This document shows, piece by piece, positions 46,756-55,882 of a DNA stretch of 64,000 nt. Origin of the DNA: Alphaproteobacteria bacterium PA4 (lineage in GTDB: Bacteria > Pseudomonadota > Alphaproteobacteria > Sphingomonadales > Sphingomonadaceae); NCBI GenBank assembly GCA_002256005.1, contig NKIQ01000009.1, positions 1 to 64,000 on the forward strand, read 5' to 3'. Each line of letters opens with the position of its first letter. Positions within the stretch are counted from its first letter, which is position 1. The notes under the pieces are model-generated. The model ran no database searches. It was given only the letters and a program-made list of their open reading frames with translations, and was not told the origin of the DNA. A program made the translations under genes and the position numbers.

Positions 46756-48738
46756 TCAGCGCGCCGGCGCAGCCGGCGCCGATGCGGCCGCTGTGGCCAC
46801 CGGATTATGCTTTTCGATGAAGGTCACCACGGCGTTCAGCATGGCGATGCGGGTGGCGGGGCGCGACAGATAATGATCCTCGCCGGGCAGTGTGACCAGC
46901 TCGACCTGGGCGCCGGCCTGGCGCAGCGCGCGCTCCATGGTCGTGCTCTGGTCAAAGCGCACGACAGTGTCGTCCTTGCCATGGACAAGCAGCACCGGCA
47001 CCTTGACGCGCGCAGCGAGCCGGGCCGGTGAAATCGCATCCAGTGCCGGATCGTCGCTGGATTTGGCACCCATGAAGCGCTGCCAATAGCGCAGCGTGTC
47101 ATTCTTGCGGCTGCCATTCTGGTCGCTGATTTCGCTTTGCAGCATGCGGCGCAGGTCGGACACGCCGGCGACGGCCGCGGCACAGCGATAGATGCCGGGG
47201 TCGAGTGTCGGCCCGGCCAGCGCTGCATAGCCGCCATAGCTGGCGCCGACGATGCAGACCCGCGCCGGATCGATCTGGCCATCCGCTGCCAGCTTGCGCA
47301 CCCCGTCCGACAGGTCGGTCTGCATCTTGCGGCCCCATTCGCCAAAGCCGGCCTCGCGGTGGGCGGCGCCAAAGCCGGTGGAGCCGCGGAACTGCGGTTG
47401 CAGCACGGCATAGCCGCGGCTGGCCATCGCCTGCGCCCACCAGTCGAAACCGGGCGTGTCATGGTCTTCCGGGCCGCCATGCGGGAACACCACCAGGGGC
47501 AGTTTGCGGGCCGCTGCCATGTCCTTGATGCCGGGCGGCAGCGTCAGATAGGCGGGAATTTCGAGGCCATCGGCGGCCTTGTAGCGGAAGGGGACGACGG
47601 TATTGACGGCGTCCGCCGGGATGCCCGGATAGCGATCGGCAAGAAAGTCGGCGGTCCGGCGCTTGCGATCGATGACATAGATGGCATCGCCGGTTTTGGG
47701 GCCATCGACTTCGACGATGATGGTCTGGCGGTCGTCGCTCCAGGATTCGAGCGTGACGATCGCGCCGGGAAAGGCGGCGGAAATGCCTTTCCACAGCTTC
47801 TGATCGGCGGGATTGAAGAAGCTGTAGGTGATCGATTCGAAGCCATAATCGACGGTGCCGATCGGGCGCCGGCTGACCGGGTCGAACAGCGCGGCGTCGC
47901 TGTCGAATTCCGGCTTGGCTTCGGACCAGCTGCCATCGCCGAGATTGACCTCATGCACCGCCCAGTCGCCAGAGCGGTGGGTGACGACCAGAGCGGTGTT
48001 GGCGGTCTGGCCGAAGGCGTAGAGGTCGGGCGTGTCGATGGGCGCGGTTTCGGTGTAGATCCGCTGCCAATTGCCGCTGGCCTTGCTGAACAGCCGCCAG
48101 CTGCCCTCCTTGGGCACATAATCGGCGCGTGCGATCGGCTTGCCATCAGTGCCGATCAGCCAGTCACGGGTCAGTTCATTGCCCAGCTCGATGCGGAACG
48201 CGCGCCCGGATTCGAGATTGACGCGATAGAGGGTGGAAACACCCATCGTATCCGGAAAGCTGATGCCGGGCACGACAACCATCGGCTTGCCGGCGTCGAA
48301 ATAGATGGTCGGCGACCCGGACGTGACGTTCATCGCGTTCTCGATACCGGATAGCAGGCCGCGCCATTTGCGCTTTGCCAGGTCATAGTCGGACAGCATC
48401 GTCCATTCGCGCTTTGCCGCGTCGAGGCCGGGCACCTCATAGGCTGTCGAAGTGGTCAACAGCAGGTGACCGGAACCGGCCCAGCGTACATCCCGCACCT
48501 TGGCGCGCTGGGCGGGGGCTGCCGTGATCAGCGTGCGGTCGGCAAGGTTGCGAATCTGCACTTCGGCATGATTGTCATCCCCCAGGATGGCCGCCATCAT
48601 CGTGCCATCGGGCGAAACCGAGACGTCGGAAATGCCCGGTAGCTGCGCATAGGCGCTCAGCGGTGGCGGTGCCGCCTCTACTGCCGCCGACATCAATATC
48701 AATGCGGCACTGAAACGCCGCAACGCCACAAACGACAC
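46756..48738 (-). CDS. S9 family prolyl oligopeptidase-type peptidase, exported
   Basis: The 660-residue product has a signal peptide (MSFVALRRFSAALILMSAAV), a beta-propeller region (about 30-390) and a C-terminal alpha/beta-hydrolase domain. The catalytic Ser is in IVGASYGGYAALAG, the Asp in LLVHGKDDTVVRFDQS and the His in LPGEDHYLSRPATR. This is the S9 (acylaminoacyl/dipeptidyl peptidase-like) fold acting in the periplasm or outside the cell. It is a single gene between repeat R2 and mmsB. Confidence 0.92.
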   Translation of the reverse strand: MSFVALRRFSAALILMSAAVEAAPPPLSAYAQLPGISDVSVSPDGTMMAAILGDDNHAEVQIRNLADRTLITAAPAQRAKVRDVRWAGSGHLLLTTSTAYEVPGLDAAKREWTMLSDYDLAKRKWRGLLSGIENAMNVTSGSPTIYFDAGKPMVVVPGISFPDTMGVSTLYRVNLESGRAFRIELGNELTRDWLIGTDGKPIARADYVPKEGSWRLFSKASGNWQRIYTETAPIDTPDLYAFGQTANTALVVTHRSGDWAVHEVNLGDGSWSEAKPEFDSDAALFDPVSRRPIGTVDYGFESITYSFFNPADQKLWKGISAAFPGAIVTLESWSDDRQTIIVEVDGPKTGDAIYVIDRKRRTADFLADRYPGIPADAVNTVVPFRYKAADGLEIPAYLTLPPGIKDMAAARKLPLVVFPHGGPEDHDTPGFDWWAQAMASRGYAVLQPQFRGSTGFGAAHREAGFGEWGRKMQTDLSDGVRKLAADGQIDPARVCIVGASYGGYAALAGPTLDPGIYRCAAAVAGVSDLRRMLQSEISDQNGSRKNDTLRYWQRFMGAKSSDDPALDAISPARLAARVKVPVLLVHGKDDTVVRFDQSTTMERALRQAGAQVELVTLPGEDHYLSRPATRIAMLNAVVTFIEKHNPVATAAASAPAAPAR

Positions 48739-48808
48739 GAAACTGTCCCCCGTTGTTGGAGGACAATATCATTGCCGTTGGTACAGCGATGTCAATATGA
48801 CTGTCGGA

Positions 48809-49699
48809 TCATGGCGCAATACCGCCGCGCAACAGACGAACAATAGCCGAAAAATCCTTTTCGCTGCCACCATTGTTGGCAAACAACTGGTACAATGCTT
48901 CGGCCTGTGCGCCCATCGGCACGCTGGCACCGGCGGTGGTGGCGGCGGCCATGGCCAGTTTCAGGTCCTTCAGCATCAGCGCGCTGGCAAAGCCGCCCTG
49001 ATAGTCGCGGTTGGCCGGGCTGGTCGGCACCGGGCCGGGGACGGGGCAATAGCTGGTCATGCTCCAGCTCTGCCCGCTCGCTTTCGAGCTGATGTCGAAG
49101 AAGGTCTGGGCATCGAGGCCGAGTTTTTCGGCGAGCACGAACGCTTCGGCGGTGGCGACCATGGTGGCGCCCAGGATCATGTTGTTGCAGATCTTGGCGG
49201 CCTGGCCCATGCCGGCGCTGCCGGCGTGGATCACCGCCTTGCCCATCGCCTGCAGATAGGGCTCGGCGCGGGCAAAGGCCGCCGCCGGGCCACCGACCAT
49301 GAAGGTGAGCGTGCCGGCATCGGCGGCCGCCGTGCCGCCCGAAACCGGCGCATCGACCATGGCGAGGCCCTTTTCCGCCGCGGCTTCGCCAACGCTGCGC
49401 GCCGTTGCCACATCGATCGTCGAACAATCGATCAGGATGGCGTCCACGCTGGCGGCGGCGAACAGCGCGTCCTTATAGGCAGTGGCGACATGGCTGCCGG
49501 CCGGCAGCATGGTGATGATGGCATCGGCGCCGGATGCGGCGGCGCGCGCCGAACTGGCGGCCGTGCAGCCATGGCTGACGGCGCGGGCGACGGCGGCGTC
49601 TGCCAGGTCAAAGGCACGGACTTCATGCCCGGCGCGGACCAGATTGGCGGCCATGCCGCCGCCCATGTTGCCGACGCCGATGAAACCGATGATGGGCAT
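48809..49699 (-). CDS. mmsB: 3-hydroxyisobutyrate dehydrogenase
   Basis: MmsB oxidises 3-hydroxyisobutyrate to methylmalonate semialdehyde in valine breakdown, using NAD+. The 296-residue protein has the family signature GFIGVGNMGGGMAANLVRAG at the N-terminus, the substrate-binding DAPVSGGTAAADAGTLTFMV segment, and the catalytic Lys in GQAAKICNNMILG. The length is standard. It lies downstream of the enoyl-CoA hydratase, separated from it by a REP-like palindrome. Confidence 0.95.
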   Translation of the reverse strand: MPIIGFIGVGNMGGGMAANLVRAGHEVRAFDLADAAVARAVSHGCTAASSARAAASGADAIITMLPAGSHVATAYKDALFAAASVDAILIDCSTIDVATARSVGEAAAEKGLAMVDAPVSGGTAAADAGTLTFMVGGPAAAFARAEPYLQAMGKAVIHAGSAGMGQAAKICNNMILGATMVATAEAFVLAEKLGLDAQTFFDISSKASGQSWSMTSYCPVPGPVPTSPANRDYQGGFASALMLKDLKLAMAAATTAGASVPMGAQAEALYQLFANNGGSEKDFSAIVRLLRGGIAP

Positions 49700-49710
49700 A
49701 TGCTCTTCCT

Positions 49711-49794
49711 TGTCATCCCGGGCTTGATCCGGGACCCAATTGTTCTTGCCGCGTTCCGCAGAAAATGGGGTCCCGGGTCAAGCGCGGCATGACA
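49711..49794. repeat. REP-like palindrome between enoyl-CoA hydratase and mmsB
   Basis: Arms TGTCATCCCGGGCTTGATCC and the complementary GGTCCCGGGTCAAGCGCGGC followed by ATGACA lie at the two ends of an 84-bp stretch. The CCGGGCTTGATCCGGG core is a widespread alphaproteobacterial intergenic palindrome. Related cores occur at 42722-42740 and 63200-63234. Confidence 0.75.
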
Positions 49795-49813
49795 GTTTTC
49801 TGTGGTTAAATGA

Positions 49814-50587
49814 TTATCTGCCGGTCCAGTTGCCGGGGCGCTTCTCGATGAAGGCCGCCATGCCCTCGCTCTGGTCGGCGCTGCCGAACAGGCCATGGAA
49901 CAGCCGGCGCTCGAAATTGACCCCCTGCGCCAGCGGCATTTCGAAACTGGCGTTGATGGCTTCCTTGGCGGCGATGGCGGCGAGCGGCGGCATCGCGGCG
50001 ATGGCGGCAGCCGTCTTCAGCGCTTCATCGACAAGCTCGGCCGCCGGCACGACGCGGGCGGCGAGGCCGGCCGCCTCCGCCTCGACCGCACCCATCATGC
50101 GGCCGGTCAGGCACATCTCCATGGCCTTGGCCTTGCCGATGGCGCGGATCAGCCGCTGCGAACCGCCCATGCCGGGGATGACGCCCAACTTGATCTCGGG
50201 CTGGCCGAACTTGGCAGTGTCACCACAGAGCAGGACGTCGGCCATCATGGCCAGCTCGCAGCCGCCGCCCAGCGCAAAGCCGTTGACCGCGGCGATCCAC
50301 GGCTTGCGGGTGGCAGTGACGCGCTCATAACCGGCAAAGAAGTTGCTGCCGTACATGTCGGCGAACGATTGTTCCGCCATTTCCTTGATGTCGGCGCCGG
50401 CGGCAAAGGCCTTTTCACTGCCGGTGAGGACGAGACAGCGCTGCGATGGATCGGCGTCATAGGCGGCGAAGGCGGCGATCAGGTCGGCGAGCACTGCCGA
50501 GTTGAGCGCGTTCAGCGCCTGCGGGCGGTTGAGGCGGACGAGAGTGACCGCGTCATGCTGTTCGATGAGGATGGTTTCAAAAGACAT
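49814..50587 (-). CDS. Enoyl-CoA hydratase
   Basis: The 257-residue crotonase-fold enzyme adds water across 2-enoyl-CoA. Both catalytic Glu residues are visible: in [14 protein letters not shown] and in [19 protein letters not shown]. The oxyanion-hole segment [10 protein letters not shown] is intact. Starting [20 protein letters not shown], it is of normal length. In the valine pathway it would act on methacrylyl-CoA, which fits mmsA and mmsB nearby. It follows the VOC gene by 14 bp. Confidence 0.92.
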   Translation of the reverse strand: MSFETILIEQHDAVTLVRLNRPQALNALNSAVLADLIAAFAAYDADPSQRCLVLTGSEKAFAAGADIKEMAEQSFADMYGSNFFAGYERVTATRKPWIAAVNGFALGGGCELAMMADVLLCGDTAKFGQPEIKLGVIPGMGGSQRLIRAIGKAKAMEMCLTGRMMGAVEAEAAGLAARVVPAAELVDEALKTAAAIAAMPPLAAIAAKEAINASFEMPLAQGVNFERRLFHGLFGSADQSEGMAAFIEKRPGNWTGR

Positions 50588-50601
50588 CGCTGTTTCCCGT
50601 T

Positions 50602-50988
50602 TCAGGACTGACCGGGACCGACAAGGTCCCAGGGGTTGCCGTACAAATCTTCGAAGACTGCCACCATGCCATAGGCTTCCCGGCGGGGTTGTTCCCGGAA
50701 ATACACGCCTCTGCTGCACAATTCCGCATGGCGGGTGGCGAAGTCATCCGTGTGGAGGAAAAAGGCAACCCGGCCACCGGCGGCCTTGCCGATTGCGGCG
50801 ACCTGCTCCGCACCCACGGCGCGGGCCAGCAGCAGGCCCGCGGTATCGGGCGTCGGCGTGACCCGAACCCAGCGCTTGCCGCCACCCAGGTCACTGTCTT
50901 CGGCGATGTGGAAACCCAGCTTCGTCGTGAAAAATTCGATGGCTTCGTCATAGTCACGAACCAGCAGCGTGGCGGCATGCAGGCGCAT
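50602..50988 (-). CDS. VOC family (glyoxalase-like) protein
   Basis: The 128-residue protein has the vicinal-oxygen-chelate fold, with [20 protein letters not shown] at the start and a second half ending [17 protein letters not shown]. The conserved N-P-W-D/E ending and Glu/Asp metal ligands are typical. Its start overlaps the mmsA stop by one base (TGATG), so it is translated with mmsA. Its reaction is unknown; it occupies the place where many valine clusters carry an acyl-CoA dehydrogenase. Confidence 0.85.
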   Translation of the reverse strand: MRLHAATLLVRDYDEAIEFFTTKLGFHIAEDSDLGGGKRWVRVTPTPDTAGLLLARAVGAEQVAAIGKAAGGRVAFFLHTDDFATRHAELCSRGVYFREQPRREAYGMVAVFEDLYGNPWDLVGPGQS

Positions 50989-52487
50989 CACCCCATCGTC
51001 GGAATGACAAAGGCGCTGCCGGTTTCGCCGACCCCGCCATCCGGCCAACGCCCGGTCATCGTCTTGCGCTTCGTCCAGAACTGCACGCCTTCCATGCCAT
51101 GCTGGCCGATGTCGCCAAAGGCGCTGCGCTTCCAGCCGCCGAAGCTGTGATAGGCGACCGGCACCGGGATCGGCACATTGATGCCGACCATGCCGACATT
51201 GACCCGCGCCGCGAACTCGCGCGCCGCATGGCCGTTGCGCGTGAAGATGGCGACGCCATTGCCGTACTGATGCTCGGATGGCAGCCGCAGCGCTTCCTCG
51301 AAATCGGCCGCGCGGACGATCTGCAACACCGGACCGAAAATCTCCTCCTCATAGGATCTCATGCCCTGCTTCACATGGTCGAACAGCGTCGGCCCGACGA
51401 ACCAGCCGCCTTCATGGCCCTGCAGGGTGTAGCCGCGGCCATCGACGACCAGCTCGGCACCCTCGGCGACGCCCATGGCGATATAATCCTCGATGCGCGC
51501 CTTGTGCGCGGCGCTGACCACCGGGCCGTAATCGGCCTCGGGGTCGGTCGACACGCCCAGCCGCAATTTGGCGATCGCCGGCAACAGCCTGGCGCGCAGC
51601 GCCTCGGCGGTGGCCTCGCCGACCGGCACCACCACCGGCAGCGCCATGCAGCGTTCGCCGGCCGAGCCAAAGGCCGCACCGGCGAGATCGCGGACCACGG
51701 CATCGAGATCGGCATCGGGCATGACGACGGCGTGGTTCTTGGCGCCGCCCATCGCCTGCACGCGCTTGCCGTTGGCGGTGCCCTGGCCATAGATGTATTG
51801 CGCGATATCGGACGAGCCGACGAAACTGATCGCAGCGATATCGGGATGGGCGATGATGGCATCGACCATCTCCTTGTCGCCATTGACGACGGCGAAGATG
51901 CCATCCGGCAGCCCGGCGCGCTTGAACAGGTCACCCAGCCGCACCGGCAGGGTCGGGTCGCGCTCGCTGGGTTTGAGGATGAAGGCATTGCCGGTGGCGA
52001 TGGCGACGCCGGCCATCCACATCGGGATCATCGCCGGGAAATTGAATGGTGTGATGCCGGCGCCGATGCCGATGGGCAGGCGGTGCGCCCAGATGTCGAT
52101 GCCGGGGCCGGCGCCATGGGTGAACTCACCCTTCAGCACATGCGGGATACCGCAGCAGAATTCGATGACCTCCAGCCCGCGCTGGATATCGCCCTTCGAA
52201 TCGGCGAGCACCTTGCCATGCTCGCTGGACAGGATGCGGGCGAGATCGTCGATCTCGGCCTCGACCAGCTCCTTGAACTTGAACATCACCCGGGCGCGGC
52301 GCTGCGGATTGGTCGCCGCCCAGGCCGGCTGCGCAGCGCGGGCGGCCGCGACCGCCTGTTCCAGCGTGGCGGCGTCGCCCAGCCGGACTTCGGCCTGCAC
52401 GATGCCGGCGTTGGGATCGAACACCGGGCTGGTGCGGCTGCCGGAGACGACACTCTGGCCGCCGATATAATGGTCGATGTTGCGCAT
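50988..52487 (-). CDS. mmsA: CoA-acylating methylmalonate-semialdehyde dehydrogenase
   Basis: MmsA converts methylmalonate semialdehyde to propionyl-CoA with NAD+ and CoA. The 499-residue aldehyde dehydrogenase begins MRNIDHYIGGQSVVSGSRTS, and the catalytic Cys lies in AAFGSAGERCMALPVVVPVG, the form typical of MmsA. NAD-binding blocks around TPFNFPAMIPMWM and AISFVGSSDIAQYIYGQG are intact. It is the first gene of the mmsA-VOC-hydratase-mmsB run. Confidence 0.95.
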   Translation of the reverse strand: MRNIDHYIGGQSVVSGSRTSPVFDPNAGIVQAEVRLGDAATLEQAVAAARAAQPAWAATNPQRRARVMFKFKELVEAEIDDLARILSSEHGKVLADSKGDIQRGLEVIEFCCGIPHVLKGEFTHGAGPGIDIWAHRLPIGIGAGITPFNFPAMIPMWMAGVAIATGNAFILKPSERDPTLPVRLGDLFKRAGLPDGIFAVVNGDKEMVDAIIAHPDIAAISFVGSSDIAQYIYGQGTANGKRVQAMGGAKNHAVVMPDADLDAVVRDLAGAAFGSAGERCMALPVVVPVGEATAEALRARLLPAIAKLRLGVSTDPEADYGPVVSAAHKARIEDYIAMGVAEGAELVVDGRGYTLQGHEGGWFVGPTLFDHVKQGMRSYEEEIFGPVLQIVRAADFEEALRLPSEHQYGNGVAIFTRNGHAAREFAARVNVGMVGINVPIPVPVAYHSFGGWKRSAFGDIGQHGMEGVQFWTKRKTMTGRWPDGGVGETGSAFVIPTMG

Positions 52488-52541
52488 GGCGCCTATTAGG
52501 CGCGAGGAGGCGCGGCTGTCACCCGCCTTGATTGGGGGGTA

Positions 52542-53456
52542 TCAGGCGCAGGCCTGCGCGCCGCAGTCCGCCGCCCCCAGCTCGACCTGGATGGTCGCAT
52601 GGCCGATGCCGAAGCGGTGATCGAGGTCATGGGTCAGCGCCGTCAGCGCATCGTCGCCGGGATGGCCGCCGGGCATCACCATATGCACGGTCAGCGCCGT
52701 TTCGCTGGTGCCCATCGCCCAGATGTGCAGGTCATGCACGGCCGTGACGCCGGGGCGGCTGGCGAGAAACGCCGTCACCGCTGCCGTGTCGATCGATTCG
52801 GGCACGGCGTCCAATGCCAGTGCCACCGATTCCTTCAGCAGCGCCCAGGTGCCCTTCACGATGACGGCGACGACGATCAGGCTGAGCGCCGGATCGAGCC
52901 AGTAGAGCTGCGTCTTCAGAATCAGGAAGCCCGAGACGACCACCGCCGCCGACACGCCGGCATCGGCGAGCATGTGAAGATAGGCGCCGCGGATATTGAT
53001 ATCACCGCGCTGGCCGCGGGCGAACAGCCAGGCGGTGATGCCGTTGACGAGGATACCGCCGGTGGCCACCGCCATCACCAGCCCGCCGGGCACCGGCTGC
53101 GGATCGCCGAGGCGCTGCAGCGCTTCCGCGACGATCGCCCCGCAGGCGAGCAGCAGCAGCACGGCATTGGCGAGCGCCGCCAGGATGCCGCTGCGCTTCA
53201 GGCCATAGGTATAGCGCGCCGAGGCCGGCCGCGCCGCCAGCCGCAGCCCGCCCCAGGCCAGCGCCAGGCCGAGCACATCCGACAGATTGTGGCCGGCGTC
53301 GGCCAGCAGCGCCATGGAGCCGGACCAGAGCCCGGCGCCGGCTTCGACGGCGACATAGGCCAGGTTCAGCACGATACCGATGGCGAAGGCGCGGCCGAAG
53401 CCATCCGCAGCGGAGGGGCCATGGTGGTGATGATGATCGTGGGAATGGCCGGCCAT
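52542..53456 (-). CDS. Cation diffusion facilitator family transporter
   Basis: The 304-residue protein exports divalent cations such as Zn2+ from the cytoplasm, by family. It has a His-rich N-terminus (MAGHSHDHHHHHG), six membrane helices, metal-site motifs SMALLADAGHNLSDVLGLAL (helix 2) and AYLHMLADAGVSAAVVVSG (helix 5), and a C-terminal cytoplasmic domain with HDLHIWAMGTSETALTVHMV. The motif pattern is that of CzcD/ZitB-like proteins. The ATG at 53456 is used; an upstream in-frame ATG at 53492 is possible. Confidence 0.92.
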   Translation of the reverse strand: MAGHSHDHHHHHGPSAADGFGRAFAIGIVLNLAYVAVEAGAGLWSGSMALLADAGHNLSDVLGLALAWGGLRLAARPASARYTYGLKRSGILAALANAVLLLLACGAIVAEALQRLGDPQPVPGGLVMAVATGGILVNGITAWLFARGQRGDINIRGAYLHMLADAGVSAAVVVSGFLILKTQLYWLDPALSLIVVAVIVKGTWALLKESVALALDAVPESIDTAAVTAFLASRPGVTAVHDLHIWAMGTSETALTVHMVMPGGHPGDDALTALTHDLDHRFGIGHATIQVELGAADCGAQACA

Positions 53457-53554
53457 GTTCGGCGGTGTATCAGATTCGCAGGTGGGCGCCATGCGGCACA
53501 GCCGGCGGCGGAGCCGCCGAGTCTGTTGGGGTGGGAGAAGGAAGAAAGGAAAGT

Positions 53555-53639
53555 TGCGGGCAAAGCCCGCGCGTCGGACGGGTTCGCCGGTGGAAGGCAC
53601 CGGCGCCCCGCCGGCCGGTCTTGCGCCTGTCGGCGCGCG
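53555..53639 (-). terminator. Double-hairpin element downstream of tRNA-Gly (copy B)
   Basis: On the minus strand this is closely similar to the element after rho at 17510-17600. One hairpin is CACCGGC/GCCGGTG (read on the plus strand as 53586-53592 with 53598-53604), and the second is GCGGGC/GCCCGC (53556-53561 with 53565-53570). It starts 24 bp after the tRNA 3' end and is followed on the minus strand by a pyrimidine-rich tract, so it likely terminates the tRNA transcript. Confidence 0.65.
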
Positions 53640-53662
53640 TCCCGCGCGCTTGCGGCGCGGCG

Positions 53663-53737
53663 ACTGGAGCGGGCGAAGGGATTCGAACCCTCGACTTCAA
53701 CCTTGGCAAGGTTGCGCTCTACCCCTGAGCTACGCCC
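53663..53737 (-). tRNA. tRNA-Gly (anticodon GCC)
   Basis: A complete 75-nt cloverleaf is on the minus strand. The acceptor stem is GCGGGCG with CGCCCGC, discriminator T, and CCA is encoded (53665-53663). The D-arm GCTCAGGGGTAGAGC and the T-arm GAGGGTTCGAATCCCTT are normal. The anticodon arm CTTGCCAAG gives anticodon GCC. No other tRNA is adjacent. Confidence 0.97.
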
Positions 53738-53859
53738 GCTCGACCGCTGGGAGCCGCTTGGCACCCCGTGGCGAGCGGCGCGGTTAGCACCGGGTGCTGG
53801 CGGGATGCAAGCGGAAATGCGCAAAAATCGCCTGCGGCATCACCGGGCTTGGCAAAATC

Positions 53860-54822
53860 ATGCCCGACACCCCATATGGCGACCAACAGACTCAGCCAGA
53901 CAATGGGATCATGACCTTGGCCAGCCTTGCCACCGCCGCCAGCGACAAAGCCAGCTTCGACGCCTTTCGCCGCGATGTCATCGATGCATCGAAGGATGCG
54001 CTGGTGCTCGTCGATTTCTGGGCCGAATGGTGCGGACCGTGCAAGACGCTGGGGCCGCTGCTCGAACGCGTCACCGCCGCCAACGCGCCGCGCGTCAAGC
54101 TGGTCAAGATCGATGTCGACAAGAATCAGGCGCTGGCCAGCCAGTTCCGCATCCAGTCGATTCCCACCGTCTATGCGTTCCTGAAGGGGCAGCCGGTCGA
54201 TGGCTTCCAGGGCTCGCTCGGCGAACGCGAGCTGAAGGCCTTTGTCGAACGCCTGCTCGCCGGCGCGCCGTTGCCGCCCGATGCCGCCGATGCCGAGGCT
54301 CAAATCGCCGCGCTGATCGAATCGGCGGAAGCCGCGTCGGCCGAAGGCGAACATGCCGAAGCCGCCGCCATTCTGCGTGCGCTGGTGCAGGAACTGCCGG
54401 AACGCGACAATCTCGTCGGCAAATATGCGCTGGTGCTGATCGCAGCCGGTGACGTCTCGGGCGCCAATGATGCGCTGATGACGGTTGCCGGTGATTCGAA
54501 GGATCCGGACGTCGTCCGCGCCCGCGCCGCGCTCGCCGTGGCCAGGGATGCCGTGCCGGTCGACGATCTTGCCGGGCTGATGGCGCAGGTGGCCGCCGAT
54601 CCCGACAATCATGCGCTGCGCTTCGAACTGGCGGGCGGCCTGCTGGCGCGTGGTGATCGCGATGCCGCGGCGGATGCGCTGCTCACCATCATCGGCGCCG
54701 ATCGCGGCTGGAATGACAGTGCCGCCCAGCAGACCCTGTTGAAGATGTTCGAGGCGACGGGGCTGGCCGACCCGTGGAGCATCAAGACGCGGGCCCGCCT
54801 GCGCTCCATCCTGTTTGCATGA
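53860..54822 (+). CDS. Thioredoxin-TPR co-chaperone, YbbN/CnoX-like
   Basis: The 320-residue protein has a thioredoxin domain (about 30-130) with the active site W-C-G-P-C in VDFWAEWCGPCKTLGPLLER, followed by TPR-like helices (about 150-320) that include AEGEHAEAAAILRALVQELP. CnoX/YbbN proteins protect chaperone clients from oxidation. The start is either the ATG at 53860 or the ATG at 53911; the latter has GGGAT before it. Its stop overlaps the start of the next gene, so the three genes to 55668 form one unit. Confidence 0.88.
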   Translation: MPDTPYGDQQTQPDNGIMTLASLATAASDKASFDAFRRDVIDASKDALVLVDFWAEWCGPCKTLGPLLERVTAANAPRVKLVKIDVDKNQALASQFRIQSIPTVYAFLKGQPVDGFQGSLGERELKAFVERLLAGAPLPPDAADAEAQIAALIESAEAASAEGEHAEAAAILRALVQELPERDNLVGKYALVLIAAGDVSGANDALMTVAGDSKDPDVVRARAALAVARDAVPVDDLAGLMAQVAADPDNHALRFELAGGLLARGDRDAAADALLTIIGADRGWNDSAAQQTLLKMFEATGLADPWSIKTRARLRSILFA

Positions 54823-55478
54823 CCAGCCACGAACCCCTGCCGAGCGCCGTGCCGGTGTTTCCGCTGACGGGGGCCGTGCTGCTGCCGCGGGGCCTGTTGC
54901 CGCTCAACATCTTCGAACCACGCTATCTCGCCATGGTCCGCGATGCGATGGCGGCTGCGGGCGCCGCCAACCGCATCATCGGCATCATCCAGCCGCGTTT
55001 CGATGGCGATCCGCCGCCGCTCTATCAGGTCGGCTGCCTTGGCCGCATCAGCGACTATCGCGAGACCGATGATGGCCGCATCCTCATCGCGCTGACCGGC
55101 ATCACCCGCTTCCGCGTCGCGGCCGAGCTCGACCGGCCGACGCTCTATCGCCAGGTCCTCACCGATTATGACGGCTTCGGCGATGACCGCGAGGATCCCG
55201 AACCGCTGGCCGCCGTCGCCCGCGCCGGGCTGGAGGATGTGCTGAAAGTCTATCTCGACGCCCAGGGCCTAAGTGCCGATTGGGACGCGGTGAAGGCTGC
55301 CGATGACGAAGCGCTGGTGACGACACTCGCCAGTGTCTGCCCCTTCCATCCGCCGGAAAAACAGGCGTTGCTGGAGGCGGAGACGCTGCCCGAACGCGCC
55401 GCGACGCTGACGGCGCTGATGACCTTTGCCCAGGGCATGGGCGGGCGCCGCGACAGCGACCGGCCGACGCTGCAATAG
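54819..55478 (+). CDS. Lon N-terminal (LAN) domain protein
   Basis: The 219-residue product consists of the substrate-binding N-terminal domain of Lon protease without ATPase or protease parts. It has [20 protein letters not shown] and [14 protein letters not shown] at the start, and [18 protein letters not shown] in the middle. Stand-alone LAN proteins are common in proteobacteria and their role is unsettled. The ATG overlaps the upstream thioredoxin-TPR stop. Trm112 follows 10 bp later. Confidence 0.92.
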   Translation: MTSHEPLPSAVPVFPLTGAVLLPRGLLPLNIFEPRYLAMVRDAMAAAGAANRIIGIIQPRFDGDPPPLYQVGCLGRISDYRETDDGRILIALTGITRFRVAAELDRPTLYRQVLTDYDGFGDDREDPEPLAAVARAGLEDVLKVYLDAQGLSADWDAVKAADDEALVTTLASVCPFHPPEKQALLEAETLPERAATLTALMTFAQGMGGRRDSDRPTLQ

Positions 55479-55488
55479 CGCACAGCCG

Positions 55489-55668
55489 ATGGCGCTCGAT
55501 CCCAGGCTGCTCGCCATTCTGGTCTGCCCGATGACGCGGACGCCGCTGCGCCTCGATGAACAGGCGCAGGAACTGGTCGCCGACCGCGCCGGCCTCGCCT
55601 ATCCGATTCGCGACGGCGTGCCGATCCTGCTCGTTGAAGCAGCGCGGGAGTTTCCGCCGGTCGATTGA
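55489..55668 (+). CDS. Trm112 family protein (UPF0434/YcaR-like)
   Basis: The 59-residue protein has [20 protein letters not shown] at the start and [17 protein letters not shown] at the end, the pattern of the small Trm112/UPF0434 family. One of the Cys residues seen in zinc-binding members is present (CPMT). The bacterial proteins have no agreed function; eukaryotic Trm112 activates methyltransferases. It is the last gene of the thioredoxin-TPR/LAN/Trm112 unit, which is conserved in alphaproteobacteria. Confidence 0.88.
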   Translation: MALDPRLLAILVCPMTRTPLRLDEQAQELVADRAGLAYPIRDGVPILLVEAAREFPPVD

Positions 55669-55703
55669 TGCCAAATCCCGTGGAAGCAAGCCCATGGGAA
55701 AGT

Positions 55704-55832
55704 GCCTCCGGCGGCTGGGGCCGCGGGTCCCAGACCCCATTTCGCCTTTGTTTCGGCCTGGAAGACTGCCTGCGGTGCCGCGCGGTCGCCAGTCAATGGG
55801 GTCTGGGGCCTGAGGCCCCAGCCGCCGGAGGC
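55704..55832. repeat. Palindromic intergenic element R3
   Basis: Arms at 55704-55741 and 55795-55832 are reverse complements with about four mismatches, and the loop resembles that of R2 (TTTCGC at the left; CAGTCAAT at the right). The outer ends seen in R1 and R2 are not obvious here. It lies between the convergent trm112 and ubiH-like genes. A smaller hairpin GGGTCA/TGACCC (55862-55881) follows, next to the TAG stop of the ubiH-like gene. Confidence 0.75.
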
Positions 55833-55882
55833 TCTGATGCTTGTTATCGAGTCATCATCGCCGGGGTCAAAAGTTTCTGACC

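Noticed and set aside
53457-53600. Longer N-terminus for the CDF transporter
   Set aside because: The upstream in-frame codons run into the start of repeat copy B and do not resemble the family. The His-rich start at 53456 is typical.
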